A model generated the notes under the pieces. It made no database searches. It saw only the letters and a program-made list of their open reading frames with translations, and was not told the origin of the DNA. The position numbers and the translations under genes are program-made. DNA of 52,494 bases from Candidatus Uhrbacteria bacterium (GTDB lineage Bacteria > Patescibacteriota > Patescibacteriia > UBA9934 > GWF2-40-263): NCBI GenBank assembly GCA_016206085.1, contig JACQSF010000003.1, forward strand, positions 1 through 52,494, in the 5' to 3' direction. Shown here piece after piece: positions 40,332 to 49,104 of this stretch; positions within the stretch are counted from its first letter, which is position 1, and each line of letters opens with the position of its first letter.

Positions 40332-40996
40332 AGACCGTTCTCGTCACCGGTGTCGATAAGGGGATTGGCCATGCACTCATGGAGACGTTTCTTGCGGAAG
40401 GGTATTTCGTGATCGGAACGTTTTTTTCTGATCGTCCAAAGATACACGAGCACTTCAAAGATTTTGCTCTCGATCTTGGGAAACCAGAGTCGATTGCGTC
40501 GTGCACGATGGCGATCACGAATTTCGGGAAGAATATCGACATCCTTATCAATAACGCTGGCATCTTGGCTGATGAGGAAGAGACGCAGATCGTCGTCGAG
40601 AAGCTGCGCAAGACGCTCGAAGTAAATCTCATTGGCGCGATTGATTTCACTCAGCGACTTTTACCGCTCCTGAGCGAGGACGCTCACATTGTGAATATTT
40701 CCTCGACCGCCGGTTCACTCGAGCTCGTCGGGAAGGTCTCGCACTTCATGGGTCACTATCCCGCGTACAAAATTTCTAAAGCGGCGCTCAACATGTATAC
40801 TCGCACGCTCGCCCTTGAGCTGAAAGATCGAGGAATAATCGTCTCGTCCGTTCACCCGGGTTGGACGAAAACCGACATGGGAGGAGAAGAGGCAGAACTC
40901 ACTCCCACACAAGCCGCCAAAGATCTCTATCGACTCGCCGTATCAAAACCAGAATCTGGAGGATTCTGGTTTGCTGGAGAGAGACTTCCTTGGTAG
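40328..40996 (+). CDS. Short-chain dehydrogenase/reductase
   Basis: The 222-residue Rossmann protein has the cofactor turn TGVDKGIGHAL (residues 7-17), LINNAGIL near 77, NISSTAGS and the catalytic YPAYKISKAAL near 145, followed by VSSVHPGWTKTDMGG. It would use NAD(P)H to reduce or oxidise a carbonyl substrate that is not readable from sequence. ATGA overlap with the DUF475 gene shows co-translation. It is the last protein gene before tRNA-Arg. Confidence 0.85.
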   Translation: MKTVLVTGVDKGIGHALMETFLAEGYFVIGTFFSDRPKIHEHFKDFALDLGKPESIASCTMAITNFGKNIDILINNAGILADEEETQIVVEKLRKTLEVNLIGAIDFTQRLLPLLSEDAHIVNISSTAGSLELVGKVSHFMGHYPAYKISKAALNMYTRTLALELKDRGIIVSSVHPGWTKTDMGGEEAELTPTQAAKDLYRLAVSKPESGGFWFAGERLPW

Positions 40997-41008
40997 GTTA
41001 TTGGTCAC

Positions 41009-41085
41009 GCACCCGTAGCTTAGCTGGATAAAGCGTTTCCCTCCGAAGGAAGAGACCAGACGTTCGAATCGTCTCGGGTGCACCA
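41009..41085 (+). tRNA. tRNA-Arg (CCG)
   Basis: Acceptor GCACCCG pairs with CGGGTGC; discriminator A and an encoded CCA end the gene. The anticodon loop CTCCGAA with anticodon CCG, the D arm (GCTTAGCTGGATAAAGC) and the T arm GTTCGAATC are present. Confidence 0.94.
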
Positions 41086-41112
41086 AAAAATACCGAATTT
41101 CGGTATTTTTTT
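41086..41112 (+). terminator. Terminator after tRNA-Arg, abutting the next promoter
   Basis: AAATACCG and CGGTATTT form a perfect stem followed by a run of T. The end of the T run merges with TTGACA (41111-41116), a -35 for the zinc-ribbon gene. The matching -10 is not clear. Confidence 0.8.
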
Positions 41113-41178
41113 GACATTTAAGTAGAAGTTGATAAGTTAGGAGTAGTTCGTTACATCAACAACACATCGGGGTGAAAG

Positions 41179-41763
41179 ATGTCTTACGATTTTTCTCAGT
41201 ACTCTAGATTTTGTACCGTCTGCTGGGAGGAGATGCCTAGTTGGCAGGCGGGTTATGTGTGTCTCCACTGTTCAACGGAACAGCTGTTGATCAAATTCAG
41301 AACGAAACAGCTGTCAACAAAACATTGTACTACCTGCGGAGAGGAACTAGACAGTAACTGGTCATTTGAAGAGTGTGCTTGTTGTATAGTAGAAAGACGA
41401 AGGAGGGGATGGTGGTTTCCTTCTTCCCCAACCCCGTCGCTGCATCGAACATGGTGCAAAGTCTGCTTCGCGCCGATTCGGAGCGACTCGGCATCCTGCG
41501 ATCATTGCTGTTACCACGGAGTGATTGTGCCGCGCTGGGATCTCGTCTACCCCTCCAAGCCCCTGCCTCACTACAACTTCAATGAATGTTGCCCTCAACG
41601 TTCCATCGAGCCGCCACTGGGATCGCGTGTCATCCGCGCTGTGGGAAGACGGGTGTTGAAGGAGGTCGCCATCGCTTCGGCGATCTCTCTCCTAGGCATT
41701 CCGCCTGGTCTTGAGCGTGTGGCAATCGCGATCTTCGACATCGCGGATGAAGTACTGCTCTGA
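41179..41763 (+). CDS. Triple zinc-ribbon protein, 194 aa
   Basis: Cys pairs form three ribbon-like sites: C12/C15 with C28/C31, C50/C53 with C66/C68/C69, and C93/C96 with C107/C110/C111. The last 45 residues are hydrophobic and helical (EVAIASAISLLGIPPGLERVAIAIF) and could sit in or on the membrane. The family is not recognised. The gene has GGGGTGAAAG as Shine-Dalgarno, its own TTGACA promoter element and its own terminator, so it is a single-gene unit like the other accessory genes in the window. Confidence 0.65.
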   Translation: MSYDFSQYSRFCTVCWEEMPSWQAGYVCLHCSTEQLLIKFRTKQLSTKHCTTCGEELDSNWSFEECACCIVERRRRGWWFPSSPTPSLHRTWCKVCFAPIRSDSASCDHCCYHGVIVPRWDLVYPSKPLPHYNFNECCPQRSIEPPLGSRVIRAVGRRVLKEVAIASAISLLGIPPGLERVAIAIFDIADEVLL

Positions 41764-41768
41764 TGCTT

Positions 41769-41801
41769 ACGACGTAGATACGATTTCTATGTCGTTTTTT
41801 T
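41769..41801 (+). terminator. Intrinsic terminator of the zinc-ribbon gene
   Basis: ACGACGTAGA pairs with TCTATGTCGT (one G-T pair), followed by seven T. Confidence 0.85.
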
Positions 41802-41841
41802 ATTCGCTGTTGCAAATTTTCTTTAAAGGTCTCGTTTTGGT

Positions 41842-43665
41842 TTAGTTGATGACGACACCTTTTCCAAGCGCGAAGTCGTCGTCCGGAAGTTCGCTGGTGA
41901 GTTCTGGGAGAGACTCGCTTATCGATTCAGTTGTTGTGGAGTCCTTGGCTTCAAAGCTTGTGGTCGAGGTGAGCTTCATGAACCGACCTACATCTGCTGA
42001 GTCTGGGCTGATGGCGATATCAAACCACGCTCCCGCGTGTCCAAGTTCCGCGAGAAGTTTGGGAATCGTCCACGTAATTTGTCTGGTGGTCGAGTTGTAA
42101 TTCACCGTACCAATATCCGTGTCAGTCCTCTCAAGCCACGCAACATCTTGGGGGAGGGTGGCCGTCATTCGTACGTTTTCGATGGTGTGGAGAGAGTTCG
42201 AGAGATTCCAGTACACACGATAGCTCGTCGTCTGTCCGACCTGCGGTGGGATGGGTCCTGAACCGATTGCTGTTCCTGACTCCGAGTAGTATCGCGCTTG
42301 CGCATTGAGGGAAACATCCGAGTTGAGGGTGATCACAATAGGAGTCGCTTCGAGAGTTCGTGTTGAAGTGATCGTTCCAACTTTATTGAGCGTGAGCACC
42401 ACCGCGATTGTGAACGAATCAGCCTCGCCGGGATCCAGTAGGGCATAGATCGGGAGACTCAGATCAATCACGCTCGAGCTTTCCGGAGCAAGTTCGGGAA
42501 GACTCTCCCAACTCACCTCGTTTCCCACCCGCGTGCCTGTGCCTACGTTCGCCTTGTTCCAGTCGACTGGCACGGTGCCTGCGTCACTGGAAAGGGTCAT
42601 GGTAAAACTCATGTCACGCGCGGTCTCTTGGCTTTGGTTGGCATAGTCCAGACTTACACGGAGGGTCTCCCCCAGGTCTGCGGTTTGGTTTTGGCTTGAA
42701 CCATTAACAATGACAGAGAAGGAAATGGATCCTCCCAGGACGTCGGTGACAAGCTCTTGGACACGTTGGACAAAGACGAGGTCTTGATCCACGAACCCGA
42801 CGACGACCGCGAGCCTTTGTTCACCTGAGGCGGTGGAGGTGTAGGAACCTTCGATCGTGATGGCGGCGAGTTCGCCAGGTTCAAGGGTATCGATTGCCCA
42901 GTAGGTCTGACCTTCGGCCATAGCAGGTTGTGCATTCGTGGTTATGAAGTCTGTTGGAAACGTTGGAATAACACGCAGGTTGAACACGGGGTCAGAGCTG
43001 GTATTCTGCACATTTACGACATACTCGGAGGTGTCTCCCGCGAGGGCTTTTTCAGGACCCGTAAACGAGAGAGCGACGACCGAATTCGTCACCTCCACTT
43101 TTTGTGTGAGAATGTCTTGGAAGTTCGAACTGAAATTTGCTGGTTTGTAGGTGAAGAGGGCTTGGAGGCGTTGAGAGGAGGGAACCTCGGCGAGAAATAC
43201 GCCCGTCACCGTCACGGCTCCATCTGACCCAGCGCTCAAACTCCCGATTGTCCATGCAAGATTTCCCTCTGGTTCTGGGACACTCGAGTAGACATGGAAG
43301 GTTGAAGGAATCGTGAGTTTTAGGGCGAGCGATGCGATCGGAACAGTGCCCGTGTTTTCGTAGCGGAAGGTGTAGGAGACTTCTTCACCGGATTTCACTT
43401 CCTCAGGTCCTTGGGTGGTGAGGTGCAGGGTTTCGCCTTCTTGAAAGAGTCCCTTTGTAAAGACAAAAAAACCTATCCAGGCGATGAGCGACAGGACGGC
43501 AAGCAGGCCGATGGTCTTGAGGAGAAATTGCGTGAGTCGCGAACGTTGTCCACGTTCAAGTTTGGAGAGGTCTGGAACACGACCATCAGATCCTTCGTAA
43601 ATCGAACGAAGCTGTCGACGGATTTCTCGGGCGCTTCGGCGTTTGGGAGTTTTGCGGGTGCTCAT
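41842..43665 (-). CDS. Membrane-anchored DUF11-like beta-repeat surface protein
   Basis: The 607-residue protein has a basic cytosolic head (STRKTPKRRSAREIRRQL), one membrane span near residues 48-70 and a long outer part of beta-sandwich repeats. These carry DUF11/CARDB features such as GEEVSYTFRYENTG, GDTSEYVVNVQNTSSDP and GQTTSYRVYWNLSNS. It is probably a stalk-like surface protein. Its ATG overlaps the DUF4012 stop (ATGA), so both belong to the envelope operon that starts with two glycosyltransferases. Confidence 0.78.
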   Translation of the reverse strand: MSTRKTPKRRSAREIRRQLRSIYEGSDGRVPDLSKLERGQRSRLTQFLLKTIGLLAVLSLIAWIGFFVFTKGLFQEGETLHLTTQGPEEVKSGEEVSYTFRYENTGTVPIASLALKLTIPSTFHVYSSVPEPEGNLAWTIGSLSAGSDGAVTVTGVFLAEVPSSQRLQALFTYKPANFSSNFQDILTQKVEVTNSVVALSFTGPEKALAGDTSEYVVNVQNTSSDPVFNLRVIPTFPTDFITTNAQPAMAEGQTYWAIDTLEPGELAAITIEGSYTSTASGEQRLAVVVGFVDQDLVFVQRVQELVTDVLGGSISFSVIVNGSSQNQTADLGETLRVSLDYANQSQETARDMSFTMTLSSDAGTVPVDWNKANVGTGTRVGNEVSWESLPELAPESSSVIDLSLPIYALLDPGEADSFTIAVVLTLNKVGTITSTRTLEATPIVITLNSDVSLNAQARYYSESGTAIGSGPIPPQVGQTTSYRVYWNLSNSLHTIENVRMTATLPQDVAWLERTDTDIGTVNYNSTTRQITWTIPKLLAELGHAGAWFDIAISPDSADVGRFMKLTSTTSFEAKDSTTTESISESLPELTSELPDDDFALGKGVVIN

Positions 43666-46331
43666 AATGATTCAAACAGGATCGCAAAAAGAGCATCCGT
43701 GTCATTGGTAATCTGTGAATCCAGAGAATCGTGTGAAGTCCACAGAGGATTCAGTCCCTCGGGGAGATTTACGTGGATCTGTGTCGTGCGATCCAGAATC
43801 CCCGGTTGTTTTTGAATGGTGAGGGAGTACTGATCTGTTTGTGGCATGCCCACCAATGACTTGAGACTTCCTATGATTCCTCCTGCGCTCTGGAGCATCT
43901 TGATTTGATAGGGAAGTGTATAGCGCACCGTGACGGTTGAGGTAGAGCCGGGCATCGTCTGCACCCAGTTTCCAAACACCGCTTTGCCCTGTTCTTCACT
44001 TATGATCGTTCCACTGTGGGGATCCACACGTGTGGTCAGAAGTCCATAAGCAAGGTCGTCATCGATCGTCCACTCCTCATCTGGTATGTCAAACAGAGAT
44101 TCATCCGGAATGCTAAAACCTGTTGCTTCCAAAAGCGTACTGCCTTTTGGGACGTACACACGAAGGTAGTCTACGTTATTCACGCCCGTGAACAGGAGTC
44201 CTTGAATGCCATGATGCGTGCGCGAGATCTTGACGGTGTTCGTGATCGTTCCGTCTGAGTCAATATCCACCTGGACATCCACCTTCTGTTCAATAACCCC
44301 GTCCGTTTTTCCTCCTCCCAAGTTTGTATCAACGATCATGAGGTAGTCGTCATGGGTCTGTTTCAACTCACCTCCCCATCCCTGCTTTATGATCTGCCGT
44401 TGCAGTGTTTCATCGGTAAGATAGAGTTGGAGATCCTTGCTGGAGAGTCCAAGATTGAGGGAGTCAACGATCGCCAGGAAGTCTTCAGAGGTTTTTTCAA
44501 TGGTGCGTTCCACGAGCTTGGGAGCAAGGTCGCCAATGAACGCTTTGGGCGTATTCGCCTCCTTATCGTATTCGTACTCGACGATTTTTTGTGCTTCGAA
44601 AATAAAATTTTCCTCATTGACGGTCAGTCCATACGCTTCCATCTGGATAGGTCCCAAGAGTCCTATGAGGTTAGAAATAAACGTCGCGTTGACGGCTAAG
44701 ACGCCATCGACGCTGGGACCACCGGCATCCTGGTAAAACTGCATGAGCTGGCGTGCGGAAGTAGGGAAGTCGGGGAACCAGTTTCCATCTTGGAATTCCC
44801 ACCGAGCGGAAAGCAGTTGGAGCGGCTCTGGCGCGCGGAGATTTTCCTGGAGGGATCCTTGGAGGTCATATGAACCTCCTCCTGGAATATTGAGGTGTTC
44901 GATATTCCCATCGCGAATTTTTATTTCGGCAAAGCTACCGATAAAACCACCGGTTGGACGAATTTCCGTGTTGTTTTGGAAGACAATGAGATAACGCTTT
45001 GAGCCATTCGCGCCCAAGATGTGTTTTGCCAGTGTATAGTGCGTTTCAAATTCTTCTATGGTGGCGACGAGAGCGGGAAGGCTGGTCTGTGCACGAACAA
45101 GGGTCTCTTGATGTTGTTTGGGAACAGCATCAAGGTCTACGTGATCAAGAGCCGACTGCGCGGTTTTGAGGTGCACAACGGCTGAGGAAAGGTAGGTTTC
45201 CAAGATGGTTAAACGAGAGAGAGGGGTTGGGAAGAGTTCCTGTTCCATGGTCGCGTACCCGTCGCTCAGACGACTCGCGGCGATGGAAAGTTCCTTGCCG
45301 GCCTCTATGAGTGCGGCGCTAGAGGTGTAGGACGATTGCGTCACCGGAAGGACGGAAAGCAGAACGTTGGTTCCTACCCCTAAATCGTCGATTGAATTTT
45401 TTGCGGTTTGAAATTGACGACCAGCTGCTTTGAAATCGGATTGGGCACGAGGGACATCTCGAGCGAGCGCCGCTTGTGCTCCAGAGGAGAGGAGTGAGAC
45501 GGCTTGAAGTCCGGTGTGTTCGAGATCGGTTTTTGTCTCCCGTACATCTTGGACAACATTCATGGCATGAAGAGGGAGAACGAACAAAAACGACAAACCG
45601 ATAAATGAGGCCACGGCTCGTTGCCAAGAGTGAGAAGGAGAAAAAGGAACAACGGTCTCCTCCAGATCATCGACGTCAAGTGGAACCTGCGCCATCTCTG
45701 CCATATGCGCCATCTCCTCTCCCTCCTCTTCTTCGGGAAAGTCAAAATACGCAAAGATATCTTCGGGAAGTGTATGTGCAATGAATGCGTCTGACGAGAA
45801 GCTCTTGTTTGATGAGGTGTTGTATCGGAGGGCTCCTTGGAATGCCTGAGAAATGTGTGTGTGGAGCTTGGGAAGTTTTGGAAGCGTTGTGGGTGTTCCT
45901 TGCTCAAGAATATCCGCTGGTGATAACACTAAATCACCGGTGAGATCGGGTGACCGCGTTGGCTGCGGATAGGGATGACCATCAAGCAAGTTTACTCGAA
46001 GCGATCGACGTCTGGTTTCTTCAAGAAGTTCTGTTGGTGTGGGGAACGTCGCCTTGAGCGACAAGATGAATGGAGACAACGCATGATCTCCCGTCATGAC
46101 GAAGGGTCTGGTCAGAGTCGAATAGATGGGAATCACACGGAGAGAGGGAACCGTTTCTGGAACGGCGTGATCGCCCACGGCTGTGTGCGTTTGGCGTTTT
46201 GAACGGCGGGAAAGAGTACGTTTACGTTTAGGAGTCTGGGCTTTGCTTGTCACAATCGCGGGAGACGAAGCATGCGCTCGGGTGTTTGAACGGGTTTTGG
46301 TCGATTTGGTTGTGGCGGTTTTTTTAGGCAC
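43662..46331 (-). CDS. DUF4012-family cell-surface protein
   Basis: The 889-residue protein has a long basic, Thr/Ser-rich cytosolic head (about 215 residues), one membrane span near residue 245 (SFIGLSFLFVLPLHAMNVV) and a large outer domain. LIVFQNNTEIRPTGGFIGSF near residue 450 and the NIPGGGSYDLQG turn are the DUF4012 hallmarks. Family members share a fold with LytR-CpsA-Psr-like envelope proteins, so a role in attaching surface polymers is possible. I prefer GTG 46331, which overlaps the glycosyltransferase stop by 8 nt; ATG 46397 would overlap it by 74 nt. Confidence 0.82.
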   Translation of the reverse strand: MPKKTATTKSTKTRSNTRAHASSPAIVTSKAQTPKRKRTLSRRSKRQTHTAVGDHAVPETVPSLRVIPIYSTLTRPFVMTGDHALSPFILSLKATFPTPTELLEETRRRSLRVNLLDGHPYPQPTRSPDLTGDLVLSPADILEQGTPTTLPKLPKLHTHISQAFQGALRYNTSSNKSFSSDAFIAHTLPEDIFAYFDFPEEEEGEEMAHMAEMAQVPLDVDDLEETVVPFSPSHSWQRAVASFIGLSFLFVLPLHAMNVVQDVRETKTDLEHTGLQAVSLLSSGAQAALARDVPRAQSDFKAAGRQFQTAKNSIDDLGVGTNVLLSVLPVTQSSYTSSAALIEAGKELSIAASRLSDGYATMEQELFPTPLSRLTILETYLSSAVVHLKTAQSALDHVDLDAVPKQHQETLVRAQTSLPALVATIEEFETHYTLAKHILGANGSKRYLIVFQNNTEIRPTGGFIGSFAEIKIRDGNIEHLNIPGGGSYDLQGSLQENLRAPEPLQLLSARWEFQDGNWFPDFPTSARQLMQFYQDAGGPSVDGVLAVNATFISNLIGLLGPIQMEAYGLTVNEENFIFEAQKIVEYEYDKEANTPKAFIGDLAPKLVERTIEKTSEDFLAIVDSLNLGLSSKDLQLYLTDETLQRQIIKQGWGGELKQTHDDYLMIVDTNLGGGKTDGVIEQKVDVQVDIDSDGTITNTVKISRTHHGIQGLLFTGVNNVDYLRVYVPKGSTLLEATGFSIPDESLFDIPDEEWTIDDDLAYGLLTTRVDPHSGTIISEEQGKAVFGNWVQTMPGSTSTVTVRYTLPYQIKMLQSAGGIIGSLKSLVGMPQTDQYSLTIQKQPGILDRTTQIHVNLPEGLNPLWTSHDSLDSQITNDTDALFAILFESL

Positions 46332-47448
46332 AGGATTCGTAGATGTTGAGGATGTCACGAGCCATGGAAGTCCAGGAGTAACGTTTGAATTGCTCAAAGC
46401 CCTTACGCACGAGGGAATCGCATAGAGGCTTGTCTGTGAGAACCGTTTCCATCGCCCCTATCATCTCTTCGATATCATCCGGATCAAACCAGAGAGCGGC
46501 GTCACCAAGAATTTCTGGAAGAGAGCTTCGTCGAGCCGCTGCGACCGGAACCCCGAAGCTCATGGCTTCCAGCGGTGGAAGGCCGAAGCCTTCGCTGCGA
46601 GAAGGGAAGAGGTAGAGAGTCGCGCCTCGGTAGAGATTGGCCAAGTCCGCATCGCTCGGGTTCTGGATGAACTCAACCGCATCGGGAGCCACATCGATTT
46701 CGTTAAGCTCCTTCTTGAGTCGCTCGTAGAAAATATCATTGCGTCCCGCTAAAACCAGTCGGATCTCAGGGTGGAGTTTGTGAAAGAAAGAAAAGGCGTG
46801 AAGGAGTGTTTCGAGATTCTTGTGGGGGTAAGCGTTGCCGACGTAAAGAAAATAGGGGGAGGTCGAAAGATGGGAAGGTGGCGCAGGTGGGAAGGTGGAG
46901 AGGTTTGTTAGGCCTTCGTAGACGACGTGGATTTTTTCTGCGGGGATCCAAGGGAAGTAGTTCAAAATGGATGACTTGGTGTACTGGGAGACCGCGATGA
47001 TGGCGCGTGAGCGTTTGAGGGCAGAGCGTAGGACGATTTGGTAGGCTAGACGCTTGAGGAAGAAGACAAGCGGGTGATGGGTCGTAATTTTTGCGGAGCG
47101 GGGCTCTTCCAGCAAGATGAGATCATGGATCGTGACAATGAACGGGGTGCGAAGAAGGACGGGAACATTCCAGTGAGGAAAGTGAACGAGGTCGAGTTTC
47201 TCGCGGTCGATGAGTCGAGGCAGGACAAGCTGTTCCTTGAGGGTGTACCAATGGATATTCGTGATCCTCTTTTCCACCTGTGCCACCTCGTCCACCTTTT
47301 CTCCCTGCTCCTCATTTTTCAGGAATAAAACATAGCGGTTCTTGTGGTCAAGTTGTCCGAGCTCCTTTGTCAGCTCTTCAACATAGCGCCCAAGACCGCC
47401 ACCCCCCACGTTTGGACCCAACATCCTGGCATCGATACCGATTCGCAT
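46324..47448 (-). CDS. GT4-family glycosyltransferase (envelope operon)
   Basis: The 374-residue GT-B protein starts MRIGIDARMLGPNVGGGGLGRYVEEL, described here as the acceptor-side Gly-rich loop GGGGLGRYV. It has FLYVGNAYPHKNLETLL in the donor domain and the FPSRSEGFGLPPLEAMSFG nucleotide-sugar motif with the E-X7-E pattern near residue 290. It transfers a sugar to a growing glycan, retaining configuration. A weakly conserved Pro/Ser-rich stretch (PPAPPSHLSTS) precedes the donor domain. A palindromic element separates it from the upstream glycosyltransferase. Confidence 0.88.
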   Translation of the reverse strand: MRIGIDARMLGPNVGGGGLGRYVEELTKELGQLDHKNRYVLFLKNEEQGEKVDEVAQVEKRITNIHWYTLKEQLVLPRLIDREKLDLVHFPHWNVPVLLRTPFIVTIHDLILLEEPRSAKITTHHPLVFFLKRLAYQIVLRSALKRSRAIIAVSQYTKSSILNYFPWIPAEKIHVVYEGLTNLSTFPPAPPSHLSTSPYFLYVGNAYPHKNLETLLHAFSFFHKLHPEIRLVLAGRNDIFYERLKKELNEIDVAPDAVEFIQNPSDADLANLYRGATLYLFPSRSEGFGLPPLEAMSFGVPVAAARRSSLPEILGDAALWFDPDDIEEMIGAMETVLTDKPLCDSLVRKGFEQFKRYSWTSMARDILNIYESCA

Positions 47449-47514
47449 GGTTCAATTATAGCAAAATATCCCGAACTTGCGCTCAGGATATCCACATAAA
47501 TTTGCTCGAAATAA

Positions 47515-47688
47515 AGGCCGTTGCGAATGTCGTCTTCAAAACACGCGGTCGCCAGGGCATTTGGTGGTTAACCAACGTTTTTATTCGGCGCCGCTCGTAC
47601 CTCGGCCGGCCACGGAGTTCGTCGTAGGAATTTATGGAACAGAGCCGGCCTGCGGTGGCGGTTTTTCAGACAACATTCGCAACGGCCT
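47515..47688. mobile_element. 174-bp terminal-inverted-repeat element
   Basis: The left end AGGCCGTTGCGAATGTCGTC (continuing to 47542) is repeated inverted at 47661-47688, with 25 of 28 bases matching. Inside are a TTGGT/ACCAA hairpin and a GGCCGGC/GCCGGCC pair. No ORF of note exists. It lies in the gap between two glycosyltransferase genes and supplies the start of the stop codon of the upstream one. A MITE or a structured RNA are both possible; no clear target duplication was found. Confidence 0.5.
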
Positions 47689-48832
47689 AGACCAACATTA
47701 CTTGCTTGAACACTTCGAGCGTCTCCTTTGCAGTTTTTTCCCACGTAAACTCTTTTGCACGCTGGATTCCTCGGTCGCGAAGTTGTTTGTGAAGACTCGA
47801 TGAACCTATGAGTCCTCGCAGAGCCTCGCTTAGGTCGCGACTGTTGTAGGGGTCGACGTAGATTGCCGCGTCACCTCCAACTTCGGGCAGGGAAGAGGTG
47901 TGTGAAGTGATGACGGGTGTTCCGCTTGCCATGGACTCAAGAATGGGAAGACCAAAACCCTCGTAGATGGATGGGAAAACGGTTGTGACTGCAGAGCGGT
48001 AGATTGCAGGAAGGTCGCGCATCTGGACATATCCAATCTGATGCACCCAGTCGTAGGTATCTCTTTTCCAAAGTCGTCGACGCACAGTGTGTGAGCGCCA
48101 GCCCCAACCACCAACGATCACCAAGTGGAGATCGTCATGTGTTCGATCGCGATAGTCTTTTATGCCTTCGATGAGCGCGAGGAGATTTTTTCGTGGTTCG
48201 ATCGTTCCAACAAAGAGGGCAAAGCGTTTGGGAAGCTTGAGACGCGAGCGAACACCATGATCGGAGGCGAGCATCTTCTCGCTAAAGTGAGGAGCCACAC
48301 CGTGGGGGATGACGTGCGTCTTTGTCTCTGGTGTTGAGTAGAGCCGTTTTAGGTCGTGCTTGGTTGATGAGGAAGGCACGATGATCGACGTACTTTGCGC
48401 GATGAGATCGTGAGGGCGTGTCGCCTTGTGCCAGAGTTGCATCTTATGTGAGTAGAAGTCTGGATACAGATTCCAGGAAAGATCATGCACGGTGAGAACC
48501 GTAGGAATATCCGTCGGCAATGTGGCGATGTTGAGGTTGGGGAGGAACAACAAATCAACCGGTTCGCGCACTCGCCAGTTGAGCGACGGGTGCCGCAGAA
48601 GAAGCGTTCGAAGATTCAGAATTTTGTTGGGGAGCGAGATATGAACATGAGTGATCCCCCCCCTGCCTGAGGGGGGGCTAGGGGGGGTGGGAGCAGCGTA
48701 CCCTGAGGACAGCAACACATATTCATTTTCTTTATCAATTTCAAAAAGGGCGCGCAGAAGAGATGTTGTGTATCCCCCCACGCCCGCCATCTGAGGTGAT
48801 AAAAGATGTCGAATATCAACGAGGATGCGCAT
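47687..48832 (-). CDS. GT4-family glycosyltransferase with repeat-derived insert
   Basis: The 381-residue GT-B protein starts MRILVDIRHLLSPQMAGVGG, has LFVGTIEPRKNLLALIEG and the donor motif FPSIYEGFGLPILESMASG near residue 290, and ends in a helical cap. A Pro/Gly-rich insert (PTPPSPPSGRGG, about residues 48-59) is encoded by an intergenic-type palindromic repeat and is absent from the other GT4 proteins here. It lies in the flexible loop region after the first strands, so it may be tolerated. Its -10 is weak; the shared divergent promoter core lies about 30 bp upstream. Confidence 0.87.
   Translation of the reverse strand: MRILVDIRHLLSPQMAGVGGYTTSLLRALFEIDKENEYVLLSSGYAAPTPPSPPSGRGGITHVHISLPNKILNLRTLLLRHPSLNWRVREPVDLLFLPNLNIATLPTDIPTVLTVHDLSWNLYPDFYSHKMQLWHKATRPHDLIAQSTSIIVPSSSTKHDLKRLYSTPETKTHVIPHGVAPHFSEKMLASDHGVRSRLKLPKRFALFVGTIEPRKNLLALIEGIKDYRDRTHDDLHLVIVGGWGWRSHTVRRRLWKRDTYDWVHQIGYVQMRDLPAIYRSAVTTVFPSIYEGFGLPILESMASGTPVITSHTSSLPEVGGDAAIYVDPYNSRDLSEALRGLIGSSSLHKQLRDRGIQRAKEFTWEKTAKETLEVFKQVMLV
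48655..48690. repeat. CCCCCC/GGGGGG palindromic repeat inside a coding gene
   Basis: A C-run, GCCTGAGG and two G-runs separated by CTA make a G+C-rich palindrome of the kind found between genes in many bacteria. Here it is read through in frame within the glycosyltransferase gene. Confidence 0.65.
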
Positions 48833-48845
48833 AAGAACATTCAGG

Positions 48846-48888
48846 AGCCTAGCAAATCCTTGACTTTTTAGCCAAACGCGAGTACTTT
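48846..48888. promoter_or_regulatory. Shared divergent promoter core (copy at 48.9 kb)
   Basis: Forward: TTGACT (48860-48865) and TACTTT (48883-48888), 17 bp apart, for the gene at 49105. Reverse: TTGGCT (48875-48870) with TAGGCT (48851-48846), 18 bp apart, toward the glycosyltransferase. The forward part matches 51891-51919 closely, including TTCTC-AGTCGTTTGCA just downstream. Confidence 0.65.
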
Positions 48889-49104
48889 CTCAAGTCGTTT
48901 GCATGACCGTCCGCCGTCGCCATCCCAACTACCCCCTTGGGGCTTCGAGGGACAAGAGGCTATGGCGGATCCGGCCTTCAGGCCGGAAAATCCGTCGGTT
49001 TTGCATTCACACCGGCACGGCGGAACCGTGCAGTGTCTGTTTTTGGGAGACCTTTTGGCTGGCCAGTGGCTGTCCTATAAGGCGTACCAAAGATGGAGGA
49101 AGCA
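48889..49104 (+). promoter_or_regulatory. Structured leader of the 49105 gene
   Basis: About 210 nt separate the promoter from the ATG. CGGTTTTGCA followed 10-15 nt later by CACGGCGGAACCGTG (hairpin CACGG/CCGTG, 49016-49030) is shared with the leader of the paralogous gene (51970-51984). A 75-nt stretch with a CCGGCCT/AGGCCGG hairpin (48971-48986) is present only here and looks inserted. GGAGG precedes the ATG. Confidence 0.5.
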
